From G963692885 sp964657395 (GTDB lineage: Bacteria > Acidobacteriota > Terriglobia > Terriglobales > Acidobacteriaceae): 32,000 nt of DNA. Numbering within the stretch: the first letter of the stretch is position 1; each line of letters opens with the position of its first letter. Shown here piece after piece: positions 9,181 through 17,996 of the stretch. The DNA lies in assembly GCA_964657395.1 (NCBI GenBank), contig CAZZUX010000035.1, positions 1 through 32,000 of the forward strand. Reading direction: 5' to 3'. The notes beneath the pieces are model-generated. The model was not told where the DNA came from and made no database searches. It worked only from the letters and a program-made list of their open reading frames with translations. The position numbers were made by a program, and so were the translations under genes.

Positions 9181-9708
9181 TCAGGCGGTGGCTTTCCTGG
9201 AGGATTTTTTCTTAGCTGGTGCGGAACGCTTCTTGCTGGGAGAAGCTGCTTTCCTTTTGGGTTTGGGTGCGGCAGTCTGGCTCGATCCAGTTTTGGCAGC
9301 AGTCTTTCGTGCTTTGGAAGCGGCCGCAGTGTTGCTGACAAACTGCTTGCCGCTTCTTGACCCTCGCTGCTTCTTCTCGTTGGTAGCCGCTTTCTGCTGG
9401 TCGGAGAGTTTGTCCCATGCTTTCTCGGGCAGGTAGCGGGTGGTACCACCTTTACGCTGCGCCTTTTTGCCGTCCGCTGTTGTCCATTTCTCGGCACCCC
9501 AGTCTTCCAGGCTTTTCTGGGAGGCTGTCTGCTTCTTTTTGAATCCGCCCCCGGCTGCCTTGTACTCATTTGTGACTAGTTGCGCTTTGCGTGCGCTCCA
9601 CTGGCCGGGTTTGCCGCCTTTGTCTTCGGCAGTCACTTTTTTCTTGATGGAGTCACGCAGCTCCGGTTTGGTGTACTGTCCAGGGTCGGATTTTGATGCT
9701 TTCGCCAT
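9181..9708 (-). CDS. DUF5872-like basic protein with histone H1-like lysine tail
   Basis: A 175-aa very basic protein. The N-terminal ~110 residues (DPGQYTKPELRDSIKKKV, then a Trp-rich part with DWGAEKWTT and GGTTRYLPEKAWDKLS) match my recollection of the DUF5872 family. The last ~60 residues are an AAAKPKRK/KKRSAPAKKKSS tail like eukaryotic H1 or bacterial histone-like tails, which suggests nucleic-acid binding. No signal peptide if the ATG at 9708 is used; that start has a GGAGAGG ribosome binding site, whereas the upstream in-frame extension lacks one. Function unknown. Converges with the isoaspartyl peptidase gene and diverges from the lipoprotein gene across 222 bases. Confidence 0.8.
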   Translation of the reverse strand: MAKASKSDPGQYTKPELRDSIKKKVTAEDKGGKPGQWSARKAQLVTNEYKAAGGGFKKKQTASQKSLEDWGAEKWTTADGKKAQRKGGTTRYLPEKAWDKLSDQQKAATNEKKQRGSRSGKQFVSNTAAASKARKTAAKTGSSQTAAPKPKRKAASPSKKRSAPAKKKSSRKATA

Positions 9709-9930
9709 AGCCTCTCCGTTTGCTCCTCCAGTCTGATGCTTTGGAGCATTCACTGCTTGTCTGCGGATGTTTACCACTTTGGCGGTATATAAATAATCTA
9801 TTCCGGATGTGAGAACTACTTCTGGCATCCTAAGAACGCAGACTGGCGACCAGGCAGTACAGGACGGTGGAGTTCAGCCGCAACGGCGCAGGGATAGCAA
9901 GTGTTCAGTTGGTTTTGGAGGAGTGGTCCC
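9709..9930. other. Divergent intergenic region with AT-rich core
   Basis: A 222-base spacer between the DUF5872 gene (left) and the lipoprotein gene (right). It holds a conspicuously AT-rich block near 9785-9803 (TATATAAATAATC) in an otherwise GC-rich window, the likely site of promoters for one or both genes, and a GGAGGAG ribosome binding site at 9917-9923. No convincing gene or RNA was seen in it. Confidence 0.5.
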
Positions 9931-10323
9931 ATGTTGAAAGCAACGCGCGCATCTCTCTGGCTGGCGGCTACCTTTCCGGTACTGGCATTGGCCGGCTGCA
10001 GCGCACCAACTATCAACGGTTTCAACCTGACCGCAGGTCCAAGCAACATCACGATCGCTCCAGGCGGAACGGCCACCATTGGTATCGCCTCAACGAGCAC
10101 CAGCAATGCTGCGGTGACAGCGACAATCATCATCTATAACCTGCCATCGGGTGTTTCCTATTCGCCTGCATCTCCAACGATTGCCAGTGGAACGCAATCT
10201 GCGATTACGCTGACAGCTGCTCCGGGTTCACCTGCAGCTACCAGGCAGGTCCAGGTGAGTGGTATAGCGGGACTTGCTGACAGCAATGCCTATGTGACTG
10301 TCACCGTCGTGCCCAACCCCTAG
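9931..10323 (+). CDS. Small Ig-like domain lipoprotein
   Basis: A 130-aa lipoprotein: a short basic N-terminus, a hydrophobic core and a lipobox LAGC at 20-23, so Cys23 should be lipidated. The mature part (about residues 30-128) is one beta-rich, Ser/Thr/Ala-rich Ig-like domain, recognisable by the IAPGGTATI and YNLPSGVSYSP strand pattern found in many acidobacterial surface proteins. Such domains usually mediate adhesion or assembly, but here it stands alone. The ATG at 9931 is preferred over GTG at 9901 because GGAGGAG lies seven bases upstream of it. No partner gene suggests a role. Confidence 0.75.
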   Translation: MLKATRASLWLAATFPVLALAGCSAPTINGFNLTAGPSNITIAPGGTATIGIASTSTSNAAVTATIIIYNLPSGVSYSPASPTIASGTQSAITLTAAPGSPAATRQVQVSGIAGLADSNAYVTVTVVPNP

Positions 10324-10340
10324 TCACTGCGATTTTTTTT
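10294..10340 (+). terminator. Weak terminator after the lipoprotein gene
   Basis: A run of eight T (10333-10340) follows a possible six-base stem, GTGACT (10294-10299) with AGTCAC (10322-10327). The loop is long, so efficiency is doubtful, but the T run is isolated and correctly placed. Confidence 0.3.
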
Positions 10341-10379
10341 GATCAGCGAGGCACTTTTCGCCTGGATCATCAGTCCTGC

Positions 10380-10385
10380 TAACCT
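10380..10385 (+). promoter_or_regulatory. -10-like hexamer six bases before holB GTG
   Basis: TAACCT ends six bases before the GTG start of holB, with no ribosome binding site in between. Same arrangement as at tmk, xerD and the oligopeptidase B gene. No clear -35 element. Confidence 0.35.
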
Positions 10386-10391
10386 CTTGCT

Positions 10392-11489
10392 GTGAGCTTC
10401 AGTGATTTCCTTGGCAACCAGGGTACGGTGCGGCATCTGCGGGAAGCAGTAGCTGCCGGGCGTCTACCCCAGGCTATGATCCTGAGCGGGCCGCGGGGTG
10501 CTGGTAAATACACGCTGGCGTTGATGCTGGCGCGGACGGTGAATTGCCTTTCGCAGCAGTTTACGGATGGACTTCCAGACTTTTGTGGACTGTGCAGCTA
10601 CTGCAGCAGGGCGGCTTCTGCCTTCCCTCTCGAAGAGCGCGTTTCGGAAGCGGTTGCCGTTCGTGAAGAGATGCGCGATGCGGATAAGAAAGAAACGCGC
10701 ATTCTGATCCAGCCTCATCCTGACCTGTTGATCATTCCGCCTGATCCGCCGCAGTTACTGATCAAGCTTGGACAGGTACGGTCGCTCATTCGGGGTGTCT
10801 ATCGCGTCCCTTCGGAAGCGCGGCGAGCGATTTACATTTTCACAGCAGCTGCCTTCATGAAAGAAGCTGCGAATTCACTTTTGAAGGTGCTTGAGGAGCC
10901 ACCGGAGCACGCCATGATCGTCCTGCTGGCGGAAAATCCCAGTGAGCTGCTGCCGACGATCCGCTCCCGGGCTGCCATCTTCCGCCTGGGCGCGATACCT
11001 CCTGCGGAGATTGAAGCACTCGTTGCGGAGCGTCGGCCGGAGTTAAAACCTCTCCAGCGCGCGTTGCTGGCGAGGCTTGCTGAAGGCACCGTGGGACGAG
11101 CGCTGACACTTGATCTGGCCACTTATCTTGCGAACAGGCAGGATGCGCTCGTGCTGCTGCGTCACGCCATGACCGAAGCTGACCACTCGGCGCTCTTCAA
11201 GACAACAGAGACGTTTCGTGCCGGTGCAGAGGGTGCAGAAAAAACAGTGTCCACGCTGCGGACGCTCTCTTCCCTGCTTGAGGACCTGCTGATGTTGCAG
11301 TCCGGTGTTCCGGCGATGGTACGCAACATAGACATTCTTCCGGAGCTGCAGCGACTTTCATCCGATGTCACCCTGGAGTGGATAGAAGGCGCATCGCGCG
11401 GTCTTGACCAGGTCGAGTCCGGAATGCGGCGCAACCTGCTTCGCTCGCTGGCTCTCGACAGCTTTGCCGTAAGTCTGAGCCGCAATTGA
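10392..11489 (+). CDS. holB: DNA polymerase III delta' subunit
   Basis: Clamp-loader subunit of the replicative polymerase (365 aa). It shows a P-loop-like GPRGAGKYT (33-41), a zinc module with Cys52, Cys65, Cys68 and Cys71 in the CxxCxxC arrangement typical of DnaX/HolB proteins, and the conserved block LLKVLEEPPEHAMIVLLAEN followed by LLPTIRSR, which carries the SRC-like arginine finger region. The C-terminal third is the helical collar domain. The start is GTG directly after the -10-like element. Elsewhere holB often follows tmk; here about 5.5 kb of unrelated genes separate them. Confidence 0.92.
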   Translation: MSFSDFLGNQGTVRHLREAVAAGRLPQAMILSGPRGAGKYTLALMLARTVNCLSQQFTDGLPDFCGLCSYCSRAASAFPLEERVSEAVAVREEMRDADKKETRILIQPHPDLLIIPPDPPQLLIKLGQVRSLIRGVYRVPSEARRAIYIFTAAAFMKEAANSLLKVLEEPPEHAMIVLLAENPSELLPTIRSRAAIFRLGAIPPAEIEALVAERRPELKPLQRALLARLAEGTVGRALTLDLATYLANRQDALVLLRHAMTEADHSALFKTTETFRAGAEGAEKTVSTLRTLSSLLEDLLMLQSGVPAMVRNIDILPELQRLSSDVTLEWIEGASRGLDQVESGMRRNLLRSLALDSFAVSLSRN

Positions 11490-11675
11490 GGCGAGGCAGA
11501 TGCCCTTCGTTTCCTCTGACCCACGAAGGTGATTGCCCACACCCTCGCTCTTGATTACTATGGTCGCCAGCAGCCAGCACTCAACCGACATCATCCTCAT
11601 TCGCTCATCAGCGGGCGGTGTCCCTGTTTGCTGTCGAAAGTTCTATCGCTCGGGCAAGAAGGACCAGAAGAGATC

Positions 11676-12113
11676 ATGGCCAATTCGTCTGTACTTCCTC
11701 CCCGGCCAGCGGTGGGGCAAGAGAGTGATCGAGTATCCGCTCTGCCAGTACAGGCGACCCCGGGGTTACCGTCGGCTGGACCTCGCAAGCTGGTACGACC
11801 GACCCTGCCGGAGTCACCGATCCGGCGCAACTTTTCGCGGCGACCAGAGCCGGCGTTGCTGGCGCACCAGGCGCTTGAAGAGCATGCGCTTGCCGCTGCC
11901 GGCCATGACAGCTCGCACGCTGAAGCTTTCTATTTTCAGAAACAGGTGCAGGCGCAGACGCTGATGTGTTTCGTGCTGAGCGATGGAGAAAGAGTAGAAG
12001 GAATTATCGAGTGGTACGATCGCAACTCGATCAAGATCCGGAACAGCACGCGAACCTTGATCTACAAGTCATGCATCAAGTATCTCTACAAGGCCGGCGA
12101 AAACTCGCGCTGA
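11676..12113 (+). CDS. Hfq-like Sm-domain RNA-binding protein with long N-terminal extension
   Basis: A 145-aa protein whose residues 86-140 align with Hfq: Sm1 as VLSDGERVEGIIEWYD (Hfq: LVNGIKLQGQIESFD) and Sm2 as LIYKSCIKYL (Hfq: MVYKHAISTV). The first ~85 residues are a Pro/Arg-rich extension without recognisable domain. Hfq is a hexameric RNA chaperone that pairs small RNAs with mRNAs. Differences from E. coli Hfq are the loss of His in YKH (here YKS at 130-132) and no Arg patch on the rim helix. I choose ATG 11676, with AGAAGAGA upstream, over the in-frame GTG at 11529, whose extra 49 residues look non-coding. Ends four bases from the convergent tsaC. Confidence 0.8.
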   Translation: MANSSVLPPRPAVGQESDRVSALPVQATPGLPSAGPRKLVRPTLPESPIRRNFSRRPEPALLAHQALEEHALAAAGHDSSHAEAFYFQKQVQAQTLMCFVLSDGERVEGIIEWYDRNSIKIRNSTRTLIYKSCIKYLYKAGENSR

Positions 12114-12117
12114 CCTT

Positions 12118-13158
12118 TCAAATGCGAGGTCTGGCAGCTTTTTGCAGCCGGTCGCACAAGGCGGAACCGATCCCCTCATCCGAAGGCCGCGGACAGAGGA
12201 TGCGTTGAACACCACGCTGATCCAGCTCGCGCAATCCGGCATACAGGTTCCTGGCAAGGCTCTCCTGATCATCCCACTCACCCCAATGGAAAATCTGTAA
12301 GGAAGCTGCAGCTTCTACGTTCAGGCCTTGCGGCAACAGTACCCCGGTGAGTCCGGTCAGCTGCCTCACATGTTCTATGGCTGCAGCAAACTGATCTACG
12401 GCAATCACGATCAATTCTGCCTGTGGCGCATAGTGTCTCTCGCCGGTGCCGGGAGAGGGCTGCGCCTGCCGGATGGCACTGGTTTGCTCCTGTGTGTAAG
12501 CGACGATGTCGGGAAGATGAAGGCGGAGTTGTTCGATGGAGATCATGCCGGGACGATAGACAATCGGCGTCCTGGCATTTGCGTCCATCACTGTCGATTC
12601 CAGTCCGAGACTGGTAGCGCCTCCATCCACCACTGCATCGATGCGGCCATCGAGATCTTCGAGTACGTGCCTGGCGGTCGTGGGACTGATCTTCGAAAAC
12701 GAGTTGGCGCTTGGCGCGGCGATAGGAATGTCTGCGAGTCGCAGCAGTTCCCGAGCTACCGGGTGCGAGGGCATGCGCACACCGATGGTGGATCGACCAG
12801 CGGTTACGTTCGGCGGCACGGATTGCTGCCTGGGGAGTAGCAGGGTCAGAGCTCCGGGCCAGAAGGCGGCCATGAGCGTGCGGTCGGCGGCTGATGTCTC
12901 AAGCACCAGCATCTGCAACAGATGCTGGTCGGCTATGTGGACGATGAGCGGGTCCCAGGCTGGACGCTGCTTTGCTTCGAAGATGCGATCCACTGCGGCA
13001 GCATCCAGTGCATTCGCGCCCAGCCCATAGACGGTTTCGGTAGGAAAGGCGACGATGCCGCCGGCACGCAGGATAGAGGCAGCAGTTTGCAGAGAGGTCT
13101 GCGACGCGGGTGCGCCAATATTTTCCGGATCGACGGGAAGCAAAAGTGTGGAGCTCAT
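12118..13158 (-). CDS. tsaC: L-threonylcarbamoyladenylate synthase (Sua5/YrdC type)
   Basis: Makes threonylcarbamoyl-AMP from threonine, bicarbonate and ATP, the first step of t6A tRNA modification. The 346-aa product is the long Sua5 form. The YrdC domain has PTETVYGLG at 39-47, EAKQRPAWDP at 61-70, the SAN motif at 150-152 and GLESTV at 185-190. A linker with PSPGTGERHYAP (about 234-245) leads to the C-terminal Sua5 domain. The ATG at 13158 fits the family N-terminus; a longer in-frame start at 13272 would overlap the divergent CYTH gene. No strong ribosome binding site. Its 3' end nearly touches the Hfq-like gene. Confidence 0.93.
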   Translation of the reverse strand: MSSTLLLPVDPENIGAPASQTSLQTAASILRAGGIVAFPTETVYGLGANALDAAAVDRIFEAKQRPAWDPLIVHIADQHLLQMLVLETSAADRTLMAAFWPGALTLLLPRQQSVPPNVTAGRSTIGVRMPSHPVARELLRLADIPIAAPSANSFSKISPTTARHVLEDLDGRIDAVVDGGATSLGLESTVMDANARTPIVYRPGMISIEQLRLHLPDIVAYTQEQTSAIRQAQPSPGTGERHYAPQAELIVIAVDQFAAAIEHVRQLTGLTGVLLPQGLNVEAAASLQIFHWGEWDDQESLARNLYAGLRELDQRGVQRILCPRPSDEGIGSALCDRLQKAARPRI

Positions 13159-13208
13159 ACCTGGGACCCAAGCTGCCGAGAAGAGGTGGCATCTGCGTGA
13201 AAATACCT

Positions 13209-13214
13209 TAGACT
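13209..13214 (+). promoter_or_regulatory. -10-like hexamer seven bases before CYTH gene ATG
   Basis: TAGACT ends seven bases before the ATG at 13222; there is no ribosome binding site. It lies in the 63-base divergent spacer shared with tsaC. Consistent with a leaderless transcript. Confidence 0.4.
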
Positions 13215-13221
13215 TGTGAAC

Positions 13222-13815
13222 ATGCAAGCGCTCGAGACCGAGGTAAAGATCTGCGTACGGGATCGTGCGCACCTGGAGCAGATGCTGCTCGAGACAGGAT
13301 TCAGATTACTCACTCCCAGCACGTTTGAGCGGAACACGCTTTACGATACCGCAGACCGTCGACTGCGCGCGCTGCACCAGATTCTTCGCGTGCGGCAGTA
13401 TGGCAAACAGTGGGTGGTGACGCACAAGCGCATGCCTGACAACCAGCCAGCTGCTGACGGTGTGATCCAGCAGGAGAAGCATAAGCAGCGCATCGAAACC
13501 GAGACGGTTGTTGACGATGGAGCCGCGATGGCGACTATCTTCGAGCAGCTGGGGTATCAGCCGACGTTCAGCTACGAGAAGTGGCGTACCGAGTATGCAG
13601 ACGCAGCGGGACACTGCGTGATCGATGAGACGCCGATTGGTCTGTTTGCGGAGCTGGAAGGGCCGGTCGAATGGATCGATGCAAAGCTGGCCGCGTTGCA
13701 AGTGGCAGCGGCGGACGTGATTACCTTGAGTTATGGCCGACTGTTTGAGCAGTGGAAGGTTGACACGGGAAGCGCGGCCGAGAACATGACATTCAAGGAA
13801 ATCAAGCCGCTGTAG
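13222..13815 (+). CDS. CYTH-domain protein (class IV adenylate cyclase / triphosphatase-like)
   Basis: A 197-aa triphosphate-tunnel enzyme. The CYTH signature ExExK is present as ETEVK at residues 5-9, followed by alternating basic and acidic beta strands (NTLYDTADRRLRALHQILRVR, then WVVTHKR and KQRIETET) and a C-terminal YEKWRTEY strand. Members bind a triphosphate substrate with two metals in the barrel; known activities are CyaB-type cAMP synthesis, thiamine-triphosphatase and inorganic triphosphatase. Sequence alone does not decide between them. An in-frame GTG at 13216 is an alternative start, but ExExK sits close to residue 1 in the family and the -10-like element favours ATG 13222. Converges with secA across six bases. 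Confidence 0.88.
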   Translation: MQALETEVKICVRDRAHLEQMLLETGFRLLTPSTFERNTLYDTADRRLRALHQILRVRQYGKQWVVTHKRMPDNQPAADGVIQQEKHKQRIETETVVDDGAAMATIFEQLGYQPTFSYEKWRTEYADAAGHCVIDETPIGLFAELEGPVEWIDAKLAALQVAAADVITLSYGRLFEQWKVDTGSAAENMTFKEIKPL

Positions 13816-13821
13816 CCTTCG

Positions 13822-16800
13822 TCAGGCGCCGTGACACTTCTTATATTTCTTGCCGGAGCCGCAGGGGCAGGGTGCATTGGGACCTACCTTTTCACCCGTA
13901 CGACGTGGCGATGAGCCACCATTCGCCGATGTGTCACTTGCACCGGCAGAATGGGCTGTCTGCAGCTCTCGCTCCTTCTTCTTCATGAAGTCGCGCTCGA
14001 TCGCGTCGATGGTTGTGGAAGGCGCATGCACCGGGATCGAGACGGGCTGGGGCTCCCTGCGCTGCGGAGCTTTATCAACTGCCGGTTGAGCGTGCGAGCC
14101 ATTCCCGTTAGTGATGGCAGGAGCCGCGGCACCCGCGCCCAGAGCTCCCGCGATGGTTTGCGAAGGCTCGAGTTCGGGTGCTGCGTGATTTTCCAAGTTG
14201 CCATTTTCCGCATCCAGCACATGCTGGGGTGCCTGCGTAATCGGCTGGCCATCCGGACCGACGATCTGCATCAGGAAGAGATAGCGGACCGTGTCTTCCT
14301 GGAAGCGCGTCATCATGGCTTCGAACATGTCGAAGGATTCCTTCTTGTAGGCGACCAGGGGATCCTGCTGACCATAGCCACGAAGGCCGATGCCTTCCTT
14401 CAGGTGGTCCATGTTCAGCAGGTGGTCTTTCCACAAACCATCAAGGACGCTGAGCATGATCATGCGTTCGTGGAAGCGCATGGCCTGCGAACCGAGAATC
14501 AACTCTTTTAATTCGTACTTGGCCTTGAGACGGCCGAAGAGGGTTTCGCCAAGCTCGTGACGGTTCAGTGCTTCGACCTGGATGTCTTCGTTCTCGAGAT
14601 CGAGACCAAACTGTTCTTTCAGGTTCGAGCCTAGCGCCGCCATATCCCATTGGTCTGGATGCTTTGCTTCAGGAGCAAACTGCTCAAGCTGCGCGCTGAG
14701 GATGTTGGCGACGTAGTCCTCCAGAATGAGCTCTTTCTGGTCCAACCCTTCAAGTAACTGATGACGTGTGCCGTAGACCGCTTCGCGCTGCTTGTTCATC
14801 ACGTCGTCGTATTCAAGCAGGTGCTTACGGGCTTCGAAGTTCTGCGCTTCTACGGCTTTCTGCGCTGCTTCAATGCGGCTGGTGATCATCTTCGATTCGA
14901 TGGGCACGCCTTCTTCCATGCCGAGACGCTGAAGCAGGGTGGAAACCCATTCCTTGGCGAAGATGCGCATCAGGTCGTCTTCGAGGGACAGGTAGAAGCG
15001 CGAGGCTCCGGGATCGCCCTGCCGGCCGGCGCGACCGCGCAGCTGGTTATCGACGCGGCGTGACTCATGACGTTCGGTGCCGATGATGTGCAGGCCGCCC
15101 GAGGCGAGTACCTCTTCGCGCTCACGGCTTGTATTGGCCTGGTGAACGGCAAAGGTCCGGTCCCAATGCTCCTGCATGGTCTCGAACTCCTGGCCCTGGT
15201 AGTAGAACCGCATCATGCCAGGACCGGCCATGGGAGAGATGGCTCCTTCAGCGACGCTGACAGCACGCGCCAGGCCGCGCTTGAGCAGATCCTGCTTGGC
15301 GACGAACTCGGCATTGCCGCCGAGCAGAATGTCGGTACCGCGGCCGGCCATGTTGGTGGCGATCGTCACCATGCCGAGACGGCCTGCCTGGGCAACGATT
15401 TCCGCTTCGCGCTCGTGGTACTTGGCGTTAAGGACGACGTGCTTGACGCCTTTGCTCAGGAGGATCGAGGAGAGCAATTCGGACTTTTCGATCGACGTGG
15501 TGCCGACGAGAACTGGCTGCTTGTTTTCGTGAAGGCGGCCGATTTCGTCTGCCACGGCGAAGTACTTTTCTTTCGCAGTGCGGAAGACGACGTCCTGGTG
15601 CTCGATGCGGCACATCTGCCGGTTGGTCGGAACGACGACGATGTCGAGCTTGTAGATCTTGTCGAATTCCGTGGCTTCTGTTTCGGCAGTGCCGGTCATA
15701 CCGGAAAGCTTGTTGTAGAGGCGGAAATAATTCTGGAAGGTGATGGTCGCGAGTGTCTGGTCTTCGCGGCGGATGTTCACGCCTTCCTTGGCTTCGATGG
15801 CCTGGTGCAGTCCATCCGACCAGCGGCGTCCCGGCATGAGACGGCCCGTGAATTCGTCGACAATGATGACTTCACCTTCTTTGACGACGTACTGGACGTC
15901 AGCGCGGTAGAGGCTATGAGCCTTGATCGCGACTTCAACGTGGTGCTTTAGCTCCCAATTCTCAACTTCGGCGATGTTGCCGATACCGAGAAGTTGTTCG
16001 ACCTTTTCCCAGCCTTCGTCGGTGACAGTGATGGTCTTGTGCTTCTCATCGACGACGTAGTCGCCGGTCAGGATCTTGTCCTCACCCTGCGTAATCTCTT
16101 CACCGAGCTGCAGTGAAGGGATGATGCGGTTGACGCGGGCGTACTTGTCGGTGGTCTGATCCGTGGGACCGCTGATGATGAGCGGGGTTCGCGCCTCGTC
16201 GATCAGGATCGAGTCGACTTCGTCCACGATGGAGAAATAGTGGCCGCGCTGCACGCACTCGGAGATTTCGAACTTCATGTTGTCGCGCAGATAGTCAAAG
16301 CCAAATTCGTTGTTGGTGCCGTAGGTGATGTCGGCTGCATACGCTGCGCGTCGCTGGGCATCGTCGAGGTCATGAACGATGACACCTACGGTCAGGCCGA
16401 GGTATTCGTAGATTTTGCCCATCCACTCGGCATCGCGCTTGGCCAGGTAGTCATTCACGGTCACGACGTGTACACCGTGGCCGGCGAGTGCATTCAGATA
16501 GCATGCAAGCGTGGCGACCAGCGTTTTACCTTCACCGGTACGCATTTCGGCGATCTTGCCCTGGTGCAGCACCATGCCGCCCAGCAGCTGGACGTCGAAG
16601 TGGCGCATGCCAAGAATGCGGCGGCCTGCTTCACGGACAACTGCGAAGGCTTCGGGAAGCAGCTCGTCAAGGACTTCCTTTTCTGCCTGTGTACGCTCGT
16701 CCTTTGTTTCCTTGTTCTTCGAGTGAGTGTCATCCGAGGGTGCCGGAGTGGTGCTGATACCTTCCAGGCGAGCGGCGATGCGCGCGCGAAAGTCTGCTGT

Positions 16801-16938
16801 CTTACTCCGCAGCTCCGCGTGCGAGAGCGCCTGCATCGCGGCTTCGAGCCCGCCGATGGTGGCTACTGTCGGCATGAGGCGCTTTACTACACGCTCATTG
16901 CTGGTGCCGAAAATCTTTGTGAGAGTACTACCGATCAA
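13822..16938 (-). CDS. secA: Preprotein translocase ATPase SecA
   Basis: The motor that pushes unfolded proteins through SecYEG. The 1038-aa product has the Walker A GEGKT (135-139) in MRTGEGKTLVA, the DEVD box in VDEVDSILIDEARTPL, the cross-linking domain, the helicase motif GRAGRQGDPG, and a C-terminal SEC-C zinc tail ending CPCGSGKKYKKCHGA for SecB or ribosome contact. It is longer than E. coli SecA because of a charged insert at residues ~62-88 and a ~100-residue low-complexity linker before the zinc tail. The start is TTG at 16938, preceded by AAGGA at good spacing; no ATG fits in frame. The many exported proteins in the window depend on it. Confidence 0.97.
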   Translation of the reverse strand: MIGSTLTKIFGTSNERVVKRLMPTVATIGGLEAAMQALSHAELRSKTADFRARIAARLEGISTTPAPSDDTHSKNKETKDERTQAEKEVLDELLPEAFAVVREAGRRILGMRHFDVQLLGGMVLHQGKIAEMRTGEGKTLVATLACYLNALAGHGVHVVTVNDYLAKRDAEWMGKIYEYLGLTVGVIVHDLDDAQRRAAYAADITYGTNNEFGFDYLRDNMKFEISECVQRGHYFSIVDEVDSILIDEARTPLIISGPTDQTTDKYARVNRIIPSLQLGEEITQGEDKILTGDYVVDEKHKTITVTDEGWEKVEQLLGIGNIAEVENWELKHHVEVAIKAHSLYRADVQYVVKEGEVIIVDEFTGRLMPGRRWSDGLHQAIEAKEGVNIRREDQTLATITFQNYFRLYNKLSGMTGTAETEATEFDKIYKLDIVVVPTNRQMCRIEHQDVVFRTAKEKYFAVADEIGRLHENKQPVLVGTTSIEKSELLSSILLSKGVKHVVLNAKYHEREAEIVAQAGRLGMVTIATNMAGRGTDILLGGNAEFVAKQDLLKRGLARAVSVAEGAISPMAGPGMMRFYYQGQEFETMQEHWDRTFAVHQANTSREREEVLASGGLHIIGTERHESRRVDNQLRGRAGRQGDPGASRFYLSLEDDLMRIFAKEWVSTLLQRLGMEEGVPIESKMITSRIEAAQKAVEAQNFEARKHLLEYDDVMNKQREAVYGTRHQLLEGLDQKELILEDYVANILSAQLEQFAPEAKHPDQWDMAALGSNLKEQFGLDLENEDIQVEALNRHELGETLFGRLKAKYELKELILGSQAMRFHERMIMLSVLDGLWKDHLLNMDHLKEGIGLRGYGQQDPLVAYKKESFDMFEAMMTRFQEDTVRYLFLMQIVGPDGQPITQAPQHVLDAENGNLENHAAPELEPSQTIAGALGAGAAAPAITNGNGSHAQPAVDKAPQRREPQPVSIPVHAPSTTIDAIERDFMKKKERELQTAHSAGASDTSANGGSSPRRTGEKVGPNAPCPCGSGKKYKKCHGA

Positions 16939-17036
16939 GGGGAATCCTTACCATTACCGGGCGTTTGACGTGCAACCTCTATTTTACGCGACTCAGCGCC
17001 GGCGGGCGTATCGGGAGCGCGATTCGGCGGGGAAGC

Positions 17037-17996
17037 TTATCGGGCGCGGGGATGCGTCCGGTCATAAACGCGGGTGACCTGGCTTGAGGTGAGCTGCGTA
17101 TATCGCTCCGTGGTCGACAGGCGCTCATGGCCGAGCATCTCCTGAATAGCTCGCAGATCCGCACCTTCTTCCAGCATGTGGGTGCCGAATGCATGGCGCA
17201 GGGTGTGGGGATGTGTCTCGGTCGGCATGCCGTGGTGGACGGCGAGCTGTTTGACGATGCGCCCCACGCTGCGCGTGGTCAGTCGGACTTCCTGCCGGGC
17301 GCCCCCTTTTCCGCGGGCGCTGATGAGGAGTGACGTTGTGTGCTTGCCCATGGTCTTGAGCCGCTGGTCGCGCTGCGGAAGATAGCTGCGTACGGCGGCT
17401 GCGGCGGCTTCCCCGAGTGGCACGTAGCGCTCCTTGTTTCCCTTTCCTCGGATCCGGATGGCCTCGTTCGCCCATTCGATGTCGGTGAGGTTGATGCCAC
17501 ACAACTCGGCATTGCGGATGCCGCAGCCGTACAGGAGTTCGAAGATGACGCGGTCACGCTCGGGCCAGGTGGAGGCCGGCAGCGTGTGTGGACTGGAGCT
17601 TTGCAGACCATCGGCGACACGATTCATCTGTTCGATCGTGGGCACGCGCGGCAGATGCTTCGGCAGCTTCGGCGTGGCTACCAGCCGGGCAGGATTCTGA
17701 TCGACATGACCCATCTTTGCCAGCCACTTGTACCAGGAGCGGATGGCTGCGAGAGCGCGCGCCGTGGATGCCCGGGACAAGCGGGGCTTCCCGGACGTGA
17801 CCAGCAGTGTGCCGAGGTAAGACCGGATCAACAGGTGATCGACTTCGGATGGCGAGCTCTTCTTGTGGTCGTGAAGGAAGCTGGTGAAGGATCTGAGTTC
17901 CCTGCTGTAGGCACGGATGGTGTGCTGCGAGGCGCCGCGCTCGTTGGAGAGCATGGACAGGAAGCTGTCGGCGAGCAGTGAGATCCGGGAGCTCAC
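17037..17996 (-). CDS. xerC: Tyrosine recombinase XerC
   Basis: Partner of XerD in resolving chromosome dimers at dif before cell division. The 319-aa product has an N-terminal SAM-like domain and a full catalytic set: Arg161 (GCGIRNAEL), Lys185 (RGKGNKER), His264 and Arg267 (HTLRH), His290 (GHERLSTTERY) and Tyr299. The C-terminus reads VYDRTHPRAR, the XerC-type tail. The GTG start at 17996 overlaps the xerD TGA stop as GTGA, so translation is coupled to xerD. A longer in-frame reading up to 18239 is a shadow inside xerD (Pro/Arg-rich, no family similarity). A 98-base spacer separates it from secA. Confidence 0.92.
   Translation of the reverse strand: MSSRISLLADSFLSMLSNERGASQHTIRAYSRELRSFTSFLHDHKKSSPSEVDHLLIRSYLGTLLVTSGKPRLSRASTARALAAIRSWYKWLAKMGHVDQNPARLVATPKLPKHLPRVPTIEQMNRVADGLQSSSPHTLPASTWPERDRVIFELLYGCGIRNAELCGINLTDIEWANEAIRIRGKGNKERYVPLGEAAAAAVRSYLPQRDQRLKTMGKHTTSLLISARGKGGARQEVRLTTRSVGRIVKQLAVHHGMPTETHPHTLRHAFGTHMLEEGADLRAIQEMLGHERLSTTERYTQLTSSQVTRVYDRTHPRAR

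Noticed and set aside
11529..11675. In-frame upstream extension of the Hfq-like gene from a GTG
   Set aside because: No ribosome binding site and no protein-like composition; ATG 11676 has a good site.
15067..15951. Long open frame (294 codons) on the plus strand
   Set aside because: Mirror of secA coding sequence; composition is an artefact of the GC-rich opposite strand.
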